From positions 116,696 to 180,695 of the forward strand of contig CAJJDP010000141.1 of NCBI GenBank assembly GCA_905182995.1: DNA of 64,000 nt. The letters are read 5' to 3'. This stretch comes from Paramecium octaurelia. Its lineage: Eukaryota; Ciliophora; Oligohymenophorea; Peniculida; Parameciidae. Shown here in pieces: positions 29,225 through 40,522 of the stretch. The translations under genes and the position numbers were made by a program. The notes under the pieces were generated by a model. The model had not been told where the DNA came from and ran no database searches. It saw only the letters and a program-made list of their open reading frames with translations. Within the stretch, counting starts at the first letter, position 1. Each line of letters begins with the position of its first letter.

Positions 29225-30662
29225 ATGGAAATTACATTTATAGAAATAAATATTATTTATTAAACTCTTATGCAATAATTGGAAACTCAATATTGCTATT
29301 ATAGCAATTTCAATTTATATGAAAGCACATCTCAATTATTAAAGAAAGATAAGTTTGTTAAATCATTATTGCTAACTCTAGGAGAGGAATGGCGTATATA
29401 TGCTGGACAAGCAATCACTATAGAATTAGATGGATAAATGAATCGTTTCGCATGGCAATTTTGTTTTGAAAATTTACTTTTTGCTTGGTTAGAGAACGAA
29501 GATACACCGTATTAAGAATTTTATGATTAATCAATTTAGCGAATTAGTCCTTACAATATAGGTAATAATCAAATAATTTAAATTAGATGTGGTTTATTTT
29601 AGGCCTGTTTTTGATGGTTTCTTTTATTCTGCTTAATAATTGTGGTAGAAAATGAGATTGAGCAGACCACCCTCCCAAGAATCCTTCAAATCTTTAGATC
29701 AAATTAAGTAAGAGGAAATTAAACCAATGTCAAATATTCTAAAACCATTAGTGGTTGTAAGTGAAAGGATTATCAATTATTTCAGAAAAGATGAGCAAGC
29801 TTAGCCTTAAAGGATGGAATATCCATAATACTAATAGCCAAGTTGGAAACAAATCTCTAAACTCACAGAAGATTCTTTGCCCCTTGAATTGATCGAGAAT
29901 GCATACATTTACGTCAGTTAATTCATTTAAAAAACATACAAGAATTGTCAAGTAGCAAAATCATTTATCGTTAATATTATTGAACTAAATCATGATGTGT
30001 TGAGCAAATTCCAAATCTAAAATTAACAAATTAAAATTAGAATAATGTAGCCATCATGTTTAATGTACGATAATTTACTATCAATTTGGACGTTAGCAAA
30101 TGCAGGTATTTAACCTCAATACTTTGACCTTATCGACAGAGCAAAATCTTTATTGGGTAATAATTGGAAAGACAATTATTAATAGCCTGTGGAAGTGTTT
30201 TTTTAAATGATGTCCAAATTGTATGGTAGCATCATTCTAAATCCGTAGATAAAGTCAGAAGATTAATTGAACCATTTGTTATAGAATATGAGAATTCAAA
30301 TGGCTCAGTTGTGGGAATAAGAAATAGTTTAATCAACTTTAGAAAAATAATGATTAATGTTATATTGTGTATAAAATGTGAAATATTTTCAACTTAATTT
30401 AGAAATAATTAATCCTCAAATCATTAAAAAGTGGAAAACAGAGCTTTTCCAAGATCTAGCGCTGAACAATCTCTTTGACTAACATTTAACCTTGAAGGAA
30501 TTTGTCCTATTAATCCTCAAGAATTTTTTATAATTCTCTGTTCCAATAGATAAAATGATTTAGTTGAGGGATATATTCCAAAGTTAACCTAAATAAATAA
30601 ATCTATCTATTTTAATGCAAATAGATCACCACATCAAAAAATAGTTATAAGTTGTTAATTGA
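29225..30662 (+). CDS. Uncharacterised 470-aa protein
   Basis: Two exons with a 25-nt intron at 29562-29586. The protein is soluble-looking and helical with moderate hydrophobicity (for example EWRIYAGQAITIELDGQMNRF and LNNLFDQHLTLKEFVLLIL), like an alpha-solenoid or adaptor, but I recognise no domain. The stop is TGA at 30660. An alternative model removes a 30-nt GT-AG segment at the end (GTTGTT to GTAAG) and continues about 70 codons in a coding-like frame (IEKDDNKYQQCDNHFISEAL), so the C-terminus is uncertain. Confidence 0.65.
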
Positions 30663-30997
30663 AGATCTTAAATATGTAAGATTGAAAAGGATGACAACAA
30701 ATATTAATAATGTGACAATCATTTCATTAGTGAAGCCTTGAAAACAATTTAGTGTATAAAAAAACTTAAGGAAGAATATGCAACTAAATATAATAATCTT
30801 ATGAATGAAATAGTAAGCAAGTAAAATAATGAATTAACTTGTAAAAGTGTAAACAATTTCAAAAGTTTAGTGTTTAATTAAAGTTATACTATTAATTATC
30901 TTGCAAATCTTATTATATTATTACTTTATGATAGTGAATATATACTAGATTACTTTAATTTAATTAAAATAATCTATTATGAGATATTTTTCAATGA

Positions 30998-31067
30998 TTG
31001 ACCATCGCACATAGGAAGTGCAACTGATTGTAGCTCAGAAGGTTATGGTTCGATTCCATATGGTCAT
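30998..31067 (+). tRNA. tRNA-like gene 1, anticodon loop GTA (Tyr-type)
   Basis: Folds as acceptor TTGACCA/TGGTCA, D arm GCAC...GTGC, anticodon stem CTGA/TCAG with loop TTGTAGC and a T arm TATGG TTCGATT CCATA containing the B-box GGTTCGATTCC. The D loop is short and the anticodon stem has an A-A mismatch at its base, so function is uncertain. Confidence 0.5.
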
Positions 31068-31208
31068 AATTTTAGTTTTTTTCCAAGAATAACTTGATAA
31101 ATTCAAGATACTATTAATTCTTATTATATTATTACTTTGTAATAATGAATATATGCTAGATTATTCTAATTTAATTAATATACTCTGTTATGAAATTTTT
31201 TTCAATGA

Positions 31209-31278
31209 TTGACCGTCGCACATAGGAAGTGCAACTGATAGGATGTCGGAGGGTTATGGTTCGATTCCATATGGTCAA
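31209..31278 (+). tRNA. tRNA-like gene 2, anticodon loop GGA with A at position 33
   Basis: Same acceptor, D arm and T arm as unit 1, but the anticodon loop reads TAGGATG. The usual U33 is A, and there is no long variable arm as a tRNA-Ser(GGA) should have. It looks like a sequence-drifted copy. Confidence 0.4.
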
Positions 31279-31399
31279 GATTATTTTTATTAATACTTTT
31301 ATTTTTAATTTTAACCATTTTACATAACCAACTCTTAATACATCCAAGAATTAAATAAGTTATTTTATTTTAGTAATCATTTATTTATAAAATCAAGTA

Positions 31400-31471
31400 G
31401 CGGCCCTCGCACAAATGGTAGTGCAACCAATTGAACATCGGAGGGATGTGGTTCGATTCCACTGGGTTGCA
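31400..31471 (+). tRNA. tRNA-like gene 3, anticodon loop GAA (Phe-type)
   Basis: Acceptor GCGGCCC pairs with GGGTTGC through two G-U pairs. The D arm GCAC...GTGC has an A-box-like TGGTA loop; the anticodon loop TTGAACA gives GAA after U33; the T arm is GTGG TTCGATT CCAC. The most tRNA-like fold of the five, though the anticodon stem has mismatches. Confidence 0.5.
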
Positions 31472-31644
31472 GCTTTTTTTATCATAACTTTTTTTGTGAA
31501 GAAAGGAGTATTTAAAAAACAACATATAAATTCAAGAAATGCTTATTTATTTTGTGACCTTTTTATATTATGATGAGAAGTTTAATAGACATTAGATAAT
31601 TGCAAAAAAGATCTTATGTAAGTTTATTAAATAATATTCAATGA

Positions 31645-31714
31645 TTGACTTTCGCACAATGGTAGTGTAACTGATCGCAAGTCAGAGGGTCATGGTTCGA
31701 TTCCATAAAGTCAA
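31645..31714 (+). tRNA. tRNA-like gene 4, anticodon loop GCA (Cys-type)
   Basis: Acceptor TTGACTT with AAGTCAA, D arm with TGGTA loop, anticodon stem CTGA/TCAG, loop TCGCAAG (C instead of U at position 33), T arm ATGG TTCGATT CCAT. Confidence 0.45.
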
Positions 31715-31970
31715 TATTATTTTTAATTAATATTATTATTATAAATTAATTAGTATTTAACAATAACAATATATTAATTTCTGTAATTGGTAGGATCAGC
31801 TACACTTTTTTTAAATAACCTGTTTATTGAATATTATATGCTTTTACAAATTATATCTATGTAAATTCAAGATATTTGGAAATTATTCAATGAAACTCGT
31901 CATTTATTTACTAGATATTGTATAATTACAAATTACTTAATATTGTAATTTAGAAAAAAATCTTTATAGA

Positions 31971-32040
31971 TTGACTGTCGCACATAGGAAGTGCAACTGA
32001 TCGCAAGTCAGAGGGTCATGGTTCGATTCCATATAGTCAA
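31971..32040 (+). tRNA. tRNA-like gene 5, anticodon loop GCA (Cys-type)
   Basis: Nearly the same as unit 4 in anticodon and T arms, but with the short CACATAGGAAGTG D arm of units 1 and 2. The 3' flank is almost identical to that of unit 4. Confidence 0.45.
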
Positions 32041-32346
32041 TATTATTTTTAATTAATATCGTTTATTATAAATTAATTAGTATTTAGAACACAATTTAAT
32101 TCAGGAAATTCTAGAATTATTTTTGAGTCTTGTAATAATTATAGTAAAACGATTAAATGAAATAATTATAATATATCAATTGCTCAGCATACTTTATTTA
32201 ATTTTCCAATCGAACTATTCATAAAATATGATTAATAATATTATATTTTTGGTTTCAATAATTTATACTCAGAATTTCCATATAAATAGAGCTATATTCT
32301 TGAATTGAATAATGTTGATTTTATTAAATTAACATAAATAATCGAA

Positions 32347-33498
32347 TCAAATTTTTTCTGCAATAATTTGATCTAGCAGATCCTTGTGTGTATCGATGGT
32401 ATAGAATTCATCAATCTTTTTATCTGGCATAATCTAAGAATAGGTTTTGGTTTAGAATGTAGAAACTAATTTTAAACAGAATAATACTTTTTTCTTAAAT
32501 ATTTCTGATTCTTGATGAAAGCATGCATTAGTAATTGGACAAAGTTTATAGGTGCATTAATTTATATTGTAAGGCTTCATCTACGTCCATGTTTGGTTGT
32601 TTTTCGTAATACTTGATCATATTATTAACAGTGGTAGTCAATCGTTCTAATTGTTCATATTATTAAATAATTAATTGTTCTTAATATTTTTAGGGAACAG
32701 AAAACTATTAATTAAGTCTAACTGTGCCAGATAATTGATCATATGATTCCTTCATTGTTTATTAAGCTTTTTAATAATCATTGCATTGAGCCTCTTCTTT
32801 TTTTAAGACTTCAAGCCCATCCTCTGTAATTTTCTAGACCAATCCAACAGTTGAAATATATTCATTTAGATTTTTAGACAAATCCTTTTAACCAGCTAGA
32901 ATCTATTCAGAAGTATCTAGAACAGATTTTGTATCAATTTGAAAGACTATTTGAGAAATTGGCTAGATCATTTATTACCATTACTAATTTTAAGCAGGTT
33001 GATTAATAAAGGTTTTTTCTGTTTCACCGATCTTTAGAGTCAATGCATTATATTTTTCTTTAAAGGCATTAGAATCATTAATGAGAGTTTGAATCTAATT
33101 TTATTGAGGATATTATAGGCCATTTTATATAATCATTCCTGGTTATTATTATTAAGGCGTGGTAGCAAATAAATTAGGTTATTATCCAAAGGCTGGTTAT
33201 GTGTTTCCAAATAGATTAGGAGTAGTTGTCGATGTTTGACCAAAAATACCTTAATTTTGAGCTGGTTATCCTAATAATGATGTTTATCCAAATCCACCTA
33301 TGGAATATTATATATGGAAATACCTATCCCGGGTTAAGTTTAAGTATTTGTCTATCCAAACAACATATTATTTTATTGTGTTGTTTATGGGTTGTTAAAG
33401 AGGTTATTTGGTTATTGGGCAGCAGGCGCAGTGAATATGGAATTTGTTTAAGGAGGTTTATTTCCGAATAAACCTTATGGTGGATTATTATTGATCAT
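32347..33498 (-). CDS. FG nucleoporin, Nup54-like
   Basis: 367 aa, three exons (introns 26 and 22 nt). The first 110 residues are an FG-repeat region (LFGNKPP, LFGQT, GGFGQ, IFGQT, LFGNT, AFGQQ) rich in Asn, Gln and Thr, as in the permeability barrier of the nuclear pore. A long helical region follows (FKEKYNALTLKIGETEKTFI to MLSSRIRNIQEK), consistent with the coiled-coil/Nup54 domain that pairs with Nup62 and Nup58. The C-terminus (DKKIDEFYTIDTHKDLLDQI) appears only after the second intron is spliced. Nup58 or Nup62 relatives have similar architecture, so the exact orthology is moderate. Confidence 0.8.
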
Positions 33499-33564
33499 AT
33501 TAAATACTTTAATTATTTGTTTAAATAATTTGAATATTTATTTTAGTAAAATAATGGATAATTC

Positions 33565-34163
33565 TCAATTCAATGGATAGTTTAAATATTATGTAAATTG
33601 AGGAATATATTTCTAAGGATAATGATGACCATAAGATAACAAGAGAATTTTATTTGAAATCCTTTCAATGTCAGTCCAATTAAGCGGCATCAGTTTGAAG
33701 GCTAATGATGTTAATCCATTTCTATCAAATGAGCCACTGCAACTGGAGAAAGTATCACCTAGATAATTTAAATAAAATACCATAATTTTCAATGTTAAAT
33801 GACTCTCCCTAACAAGATGCTTTAAAGTGCATAGATTAACCGTTATATGTCACAAATTATAATGAGGTGATGTAAATTCCATCATAAGTACCACTCACCT
33901 ACTATAAATCTACATAACTCATTAAAATTACAATCATCTTTTTCTATAACGAATTCTTCTTCCCAAACATAAAAATAAAACTTGCTGAGACTGTTGGCAC
34001 AGAAATTATGACATTTATAGATTTATCTCTATTCATAAAATATTCCTATCGCTACTATATTTTGTTTATTGTATTGGATTTTGACTCTACTAATTTTATC
34101 TATCATTCCATCATCAAAATCGTCCCCCTAGGGTTTACCAATCGGTAGGTATTTGCCTTCCAT
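33565..34163 (-). CDS. Jacalin-like lectin-fold protein
   Basis: 184 aa, three exons with two 22-nt introns (33910-33931 and 33737-33758). The sequence follows the jacalin beta-prism order: GDDFDDG near the N-terminus, DKISRVKIQYNKQNIVAIGI, then after the first intron YLQQVSGTYDG-IYITSLQFVT and after the second FKLSSGSFDRNGLTSLAF. These correspond to the GG..FDD, ITSI.V..G..I.SI.., Y(L)..V.G.YGG.ITSLTF and G..G..LDAIG.Y motifs of the family. No signal peptide is present, so a cytosolic or nuclear carbohydrate-binding role is possible. Sugar-binding residues are not certain. The match is by motif order only. Confidence 0.55.
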
Positions 34164-34207
34164 CTTTTAAAATCAATATTAATTTAATTATATATAATTT
34201 ATCAAAG

Positions 34208-35691
34208 TCAATTTATTTATTCCTATTTGATATCTGATTAAAAGTTAGTTTGAGGATTCTACTGCTTATTCTATATCATCGATTGATCAATGTCACCTAG
34301 TTTTTACTCAATAGATGCCCATTAAGGTAAATTAAAATAAATAAGATCGGAAGTGACCCATTGACGTTTCATGTCATCATCCTTATTCTTTAAACATTGT
34401 TGCAATATAGCTTATTACGAGGCTGGAGATTTCCCTCTTTTTGGACTATTCTTTATCATAGATTTTGATGAATTTAATTTCGATTAAACCTTCTTCCTCT
34501 TCTTTGGTTATTACTCTTCGTCACTTGAATTCTACACCTCCAATCTAGCCTTATATTTATGCTTATCACAAAAAAACTTAAACTGATTCTCTATCAATTT
34601 GCCTTATCATAACATATTTTGCTTTACCTGTTTGGGAACTCTTCATTAGACAGGTAAAATGAAATGATTAAGGACACACTGCACAACAAATTGTTGCTCC
34701 CGATCTGCTACACAAAAAACATCTCTAAAATTAATGATATTCTTACAGTTTTCTTAGATTTCTCAACCTCTTCATCTATGTTCTTGGGATCACTTTATTC
34801 CAACCCATTAAAAAACACTAAATTCTAACTCCATAATCCACACATCTCATGTATTTAATACTTCTAACTTGAATTATTGTTTGAAGGTATTAATAAAAGA
34901 GCCCCTAAATTTTAATCATTTGCTTCCAAACCACAAAATGCACAATTACCATCATTTTACTTTGGGTATATTAATTTTTAATATTAAAATTTCTATAATC
35001 TCCCAAACGTTATGACAGATTCCTTTATTTCTTATCTTTGTTTCAATATTGGTTTGATCGTTTCCGTCTACTGTTCAGATGAATTTTAATTTTATGTTGT
35101 AACCCTCTATTGATTATTTTCTTTTTAAGAGTTTTAATTTTATTAAGTCTAAAATTATACCGAGTTCTATGCTTATAATTATTAGACTTGCAATTAAAGG
35201 TGTGTTTATTATTGACCTAAAGTAGATTAACTCTGGTTATAAGAATTTTGGCCTGGCTGACCTGAATTCCTTGTTTATTTGAACAATGGGTAATATTTTT
35301 AATCTTGCTGTACAATTTTTTAGGGGACTTTTTATTCAGTCTATTTGTTTGTTTACTCTTATTGATTTAATTCCTCAATTACATATGTTTATGGATTGGA
35401 GGGAACCATCTCTTTCAAATCTCTTAGTTATTTATCCGCTTCCTTATGAAACTTATTAAAATATTCCAAGATCTTCAATTGATTATATGATTGTTTATCT
35501 AGTTGTTTCATGCTATTGGAGTCCTCAGTAATATTATTCAAATGATATCTTCGCTCCATTTTTTCTTATTATTTCCTTTTCAGATAATTGGTAAATTTTT
35601 GAAGAGTAGCCTTTGTTAATGCTAATAATTGATCGGCATCTGAAATGGCTTGTTCAAACTCTTCAGCGGCTTATTCTAAATACAAATTCAT
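34208..35691 (-). CDS. Extended PHD finger (ePHD) chromatin protein
   Basis: 478 aa, three exons (introns 22 nt at 34725-34746 and 25 nt at 34603-34627). The N-terminal 120 residues are a coiled coil and the next 100 a Gln/Asn-rich linker. Then a full ePHD zinc module, as in PHF6, BRPF and KMT2-type proteins: CAFC near residue 265, HEMCGLWS, CFLCSRSG, CC..C, FHFTC and FFCDKHK, with the Cys4HisCys3-type order split across both introns. A basic Lys/Ser tail with a KKRKK cluster suggests nuclear import. It probably reads chromatin or DNA; the partner complex cannot be told from sequence. Confidence 0.85.
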
Positions 35692-36179
35692 TAAATTATT
35701 TATATTAATTTTTTCAAAAAATAAACATGACTTTGAATTGAACTTATTAAATTTTAATGTATTGTATTTTTTTTATGTTTTTCGTTTTTTATCGATTATA
35801 TATTCTATATATTCCTTATATCTTTATTATATATTGTATATATCAACACACACACAAAAATTAAACATTGGCTACCTAATTTATTTTTCACTCTTTTCTT
35901 CGTTTTCTTCTTATTAATTTACAGACTTTTTTTCTATAATAAAATAGTAATATTTGATAAATCAAACGTATTATCATTTGCAATATGAAACTGCTTCAGA
36001 CTTGAGAAAGTAAGGAATCTCAGAATCTGAAATCACATGAGACCCATGTTATTTAGACTGAAACCAGTCATCAAATAAGATATTTAATGACTTGAATTTA
36101 GTTTCATTAAATATTTAACGTATTAAAAATAATATGTTCAGAATTAATAAATATTTACTCAAACTATCATCAAAGGATT
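35692..36179. other. AT-rich intergenic region with TA-rich tracts
   Basis: About 490 bp containing TATA-type simple-sequence stretches (around 35800-35850) and a CACACACACA run near 35850. No supported gene. Confidence 0.5.
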
Positions 36180-36660
36180 TCATATAGTTTTCAATCCTTA
36201 ATATTAACCATTTTATTAAAAAAAAACCATAAATTCCTTTGAAGATACAACCCTACTTGAAAGAGTGGAAATAATTTTGTATTTTAGGATTCTATTTTCC
36301 TATATTGAGGTATATTTGCAGTTTTTGGACTTTATCTTCATTTATTTTACGTTTTCTTTGCGCATGTGGAATATTATGGTCTTAGCAGTAGCGTATTTGA
36401 TGCCCAATTTTTTAGCAGCCTATTAAATACTTAATTCAGTAGTATACATCTTTGATTTTAAACCCTTCCATGAATACCAATTAAGCAAGCTATTCCTTTG
36501 CATTAGACGGTACTTTAACGTAAGTTCGTTTATATTCTTAAAAAACACCTGGCCCTAAATTATTTCGAGGTCTAAGTTCCTTCTTTTCCTACGATTTCTA
36601 AACTTCAGAGCTGGCATTATTTGAATATTCATTTTCATTGAGACAACGAATTATGTTCAT
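36180..36660 (-). CDS. Small helix-turn-helix protein
   Basis: 150 aa, two exons with a 28-nt intron (GTATAC to TAATAG). The intron cuts the DNA-binding motif: joined, the protein reads LVFMEGFKIKD then AAKKLGIKYATAKTIIF, a homeodomain-like or resolvase/transposase-type HTH in which the second helix GIKYATAKTI is the recognition helix. A basic N-terminal segment (EYKRTYVKVPS) precedes it. Such short HTH proteins are common in ciliates and may be domesticated transposase-type DNA-binding modules. No DDE catalytic domain is present. The intron contains an in-frame TGA when retained. Confidence 0.65.
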
Positions 36661-38328
36661 TATAATTAATAATTTTGATCCCTTCAACATAATCTTGAAT
36701 ATAAAGAGATATTTTAATGCGTCATAATTAATTAAACATGAGTAAATTTTATAAATCTCATGTAATTGATTCATATCAACTCGTCATGTTGAAATTTAAT
36801 GATTTAACATTATCATTTTTAATGATACTTTTTGTACATTTTATAGGAAAATATACGGTATCAAATAAAATTTAAAATTAACTCCATAATTAATAAAACA
36901 AAAAACTCGCATTATTTAATAATAATAATTAATTAAATCTAAGAGGTTGTCAAGTGAAACAGAGAAAGGAATATTTAAATTCTCGTGATATTAAATAAAT
37001 TAGACATTATCCTATTTTTATATTTATTCCATAATTTTACTAAACACTGCAACTTATACAATAGAAAAAAGATACCATATTTATTCTTTCCACTGACACA
37101 AGCTAATTATTAATATATAATATTGTCTCATCTTAGGTTGAATGGAATAATATTTTTGGTAAATTTTAAGAAAAACCAATAAAAAATAATTATTTAAGTT
37201 TTCACTTTACTAAACTAAGTTGAAGCGATCTTCAAATTCGAAAATATCTTATTAAGAGAAACAGATTAAGTCAATTTTGGTACTTTGAGAGGTGGGATTA
37301 ATTAGGAAGTATTGATACATCCATAGTAGTTTTAGTTTATAATACATTTCAATTATTTCATAAAACTCAAGCGTTTGAAAAAAAGAATATTAATCTCTTA
37401 GAATCAATAATTCCCATAAATTAAATATAAAGAGAGTTCGAAAAAACATTAAATATGTGAGAAATTTAAAAAGGAGAGGAATTTAGGTTATTATAAATAG
37501 AATGGCAATACAGGAGCCAAATTTTAATAACCAGCATTTTAATTTGATGTCTGACTCAGAAATTCTTAATTTATTTAAGTCACAATACATATCTTCATAT
37601 GCGTTCAAAAAATGCGATACATTCAAATTCTCTGAAAGAAGCTATTTATTGTACAAATTACCTCATTATTAATGAAGAAACGAAATATTATTAGTTAATA
37701 ATTATAGTTTTTGCTTATTTTAGATAATGATATTATCTTTAGAAAAATACATCAAGATTTTACTACTTGAAAATAAATGTAAAACCCTGCAATTATCAAA
37801 CTGGAAGATTTCTTTCTTTTATTAAATACTTCTTTCAACAGGAAATATCTCCTTCTAGTGCACAAAGATAGTTATCAATTTTGTTTTGATTGCCATCTAT
37901 TTTGTGGAAATATCTTAGTTTTGAAGAGAATAAATATTTGATTAAATAAAGTTTATATATATATATAGTTTTATTATGAAGGATGATAATTGATATAGAG
38001 AGGCAAAGTTATAATAGATTTCAATAACAAAATAAATTGATTTATTTTTTTTTTATTGATATAAATTGATTAATAGGGAATGATGAAACTTGTCAAAATT
38101 AAAGATTTTTGATAAAATTAAAAAACAACTACGGTTTCTTTGTTTTATTAATGAGTTTTTGATTGAAATTGAAAATCTGATTAAAATAATCGTTGATTAT
38201 AATGGAAAAGATAAAATCAATTTTTAATTATTAATTGTATAAGAGAAGAATGAGAGTTACATAATTGAGAAATGAAATATAAAAATAATAATTATATAAA
38301 TCAAATTTAGTTGAAGAAACAATTTATA
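36661..38328. other. 1.7-kb AT-rich region with only weak reading frames
   Basis: Three open frames exist on the plus strand: 36738-37223 (161 aa), 37502-37675 (57 aa, begins MAIQEPNFNN) and 37727-37924 (65 aa). None shows a domain, and the last two could be exons of one gene that I cannot join cleanly. With TGA the only stop, frames of this length arise by chance in AT-rich DNA. Treat as unannotated, possibly decayed, sequence. Confidence 0.35.
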
Positions 38329-39619
38329 ATGAACATGGAATCTCTCAGTTTTAGTTGTATTAGGCCACATACGTTTTTTTCTAAAACATATTTCTTGAAA
38401 GTGATGGAGGATGAAGTTTGGATATCGGCTGTAATTCTTTATCCAAATATTCAGTTTAGCAATTACTAGAACCCAAAATATCGAATAGAACTCAAATTAA
38501 CGACATAAATTTTATGGAAAATGGGAAAGCAATCATTAAAAGCCTTTGGAATAATTTACCAGAATAAAATTAAATATTTTGAAGCCTAATAGATACATCT
38601 TGAATCCTTAAAAACAACTATTGGAGCCAAAGTGATTTATAGGAACATGGCATCATTTTATGAGCCAGTTGAATTTATAGGAGAAGGATTGTCAGCTAAA
38701 GTAAATGCAATTATTATTTTAGGTATTCTAAAGTATTGAGAAGAAGACCAAAAAAGAAGTGGCTGTGAAAATGATAAAATAGGAATTTGGAAGAGAAGAT
38801 CAAGCTTTGGTAAGTAAACTAAATTGATTTTTATGTTTTAGGACATTGTCAAAACTGAAGTATCAATTCTAAAGTCACTTAACCACTAGAATATTATAAA
38901 GGTCCTTGAAGTTTATGAAAACGATCAAACTTTTTGGATAGTTTAAGAATTTGTAGCAGGCACTCCATTAAGTCAAATATTAAAACAAAAGCTTCCAATC
39001 CATTAAATTAAAACAATCATGATTGTAATATTAATAAAACTACAAATAGGGCTTATTGCAAACTGTTTGCTATTTATAATCTTAAAAAATTGTCCATAGA
39101 GACATAAAACCAGAAAATATCATAATATAAAAAGATAATTCGATAAAAGTTATAGATTTTGGGTTTGCAGCAAATTTAAAGTTTGGATCAGTCAGCAGTG
39201 TATGTGGTACTCCAGGATATTATGCTCCAGAAGTATTGAGATAGAAGGAATCAAGCTTTAATTCAGATATGTTTAGCGTTGGAGTTGTTTTATTCAATTT
39301 GTAAAGTATTCTCATAACCAATAGAATAACAAATCAACCCATGTTAAAATCAAAAATGTATAATGCCTAATAATATGTTGCTGATGAAGAAGCAGCAGAT
39401 CTTTTGAAGAAAATGTTGGAAGTGGATCCAATTACACGAATTACTGCTTCACAAGCTTTGGACCATCCCTATTTCAAGGATGAAATGGAGAAAAATATTG
39501 ATGAAAAGTAAGATTGTTAATTTTCATCAGAAGACCGAATTCCACTACAATAGCAATAAGTAAATATTCAATAATATCAGATTAGAAAATTAATAAATGC
39601 CCAGTTGCTAAAACAATGA
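38329..39619 (+). CDS. Serine/threonine protein kinase
   Basis: 403 aa, four exons (introns 38701-38722, 38810-38841, 39025-39049). An N-terminal region of about 115 residues without recognised domain precedes the kinase fold: glycine loop IGEGLSAKVF, VAVK with the catalytic lysine near 139, C-helix Glu in TEVSILKSL, HRDIKPEN near 230, DFGFAA near 250, activation-loop end GTPGYYAPEVL, then SDMFSVGVVLFNL and LLKKMLEVDP. The span between VVLFNL and the DLLKKML helix is short and lacks the usual GxxPF-type motif, so the C-lobe is trimmed. All key catalytic residues are present. It resembles the CAMK-like kinases abundant in Paramecium, but no regulatory domain or EF-hand follows. Confidence 0.88.
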
Positions 39620-40522
39620 AATCTCTCAGAACTACTAATATTATTGACTATTGAATTTATCATTTTCATTTCTACTATTTCTTAGTTCTTAATAATTAAT
39701 AATTTCAATTTAAATTATCTTTTTTAATTTCATTATTATTATATATGTGTATATATATTATTAGTTATTTTTTATAAAACATCAAAAAATTACGTAATCC
39801 TAATTGATTAAAGTTCTTATAGTTTGAACTAAAGTTTGTTCGAACATAAATTAGAAGGAGATGTTTTTAAAGTGATACTAACAAAAAAAAATAAAGAATA
39901 TAAAAATGACTTTGATAACAGAACTACCATTAATAAAAAAGATCAATACAATATATCATATATAAATTTCAATTTGCAGTCTAAATCCACTATAGAATAC
40001 CAAGTAAAAAGGAATGATAGAATAAATACAAACTTAATTTAAGAAAAAATTGAAATAAAAAATGAGATATACTTATATAATACGGTTCAACATTCTAATT
40101 ACTTATTAGTTAATGAGATCGAAAATTATTATCAAAAACTGATAATTTAATAAAGAGATACCTAATACATTCTATAATTCAACTCCAATACATATCAAAT
40201 TGTTTATTTTGTTTTTGAAAGAGCTTGAATCTTAACATTTATTTTTCTCAAGTGAGTATGATTCAAATTATTAATTATCTCTCATAACACTAGAAATGAT
40301 AATTAAGTAAGTTCATATTCTTCTTACACTGAGATTGTTTACCTCTTGAATAAATTCATTAAAATTAAAAATCAGGTAGCAATTGAATAACAATAAATAA
40401 AGTCTAGTCGTTTTGAGATACTGTTAGTATTTAGCACCCCTAACTTTTCTAATAAGAATCAAACATTATTTCCTAAATGATATACTCATTGCTGCGCTGT
40501 TATATAATTTAATTATTTATTA
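39620..40522. other. AT-rich region with an open frame lacking a start
   Basis: A coding-like open frame runs 39836-40228 on the plus strand (polar, Asn/Lys-rich, e.g. KLEGDVFKVILTKKNKEY) but has no in-frame ATG I can support. It may be an exon whose 5' part I cannot find, or a decayed gene. The rest is AT-rich without features. Confidence 0.3.

Larger units (their letters stand above)
30663..32346. other. AT-rich region holding five tRNA-like genes
   Basis: The first part (to about 30880) is a possible 3' extension of the upstream gene. The remainder is AT-rich spacer around five tRNA-like units. The 5' flanks of units 1 and 2 are related over about 100 bp, and the 3' flanks of units 4 and 5 over about 45 bp, which indicates local tandem duplication. 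Nothing else is recognised between 32041 and 32346. Confidence 0.5.

Noticed and set aside
30998..32040. CRISPR-like or satellite repeat
   Set aside because: Units are irregularly spaced, not identical, and fold as tRNAs with A- and B-box-like segments.
33541..34140. Plus-strand gene with hydrophobic segments over 33.5-34.1 kb
   Set aside because: The minus strand gives a jacalin-like protein whose two 22-nt introns restore one frame; the plus-strand frames need no splicing logic and show no domain.
39836..40042. 68-aa ORF starting at TTG
   Set aside because: No ATG in frame; kept only as an unexplained open frame within the intergenic entry.
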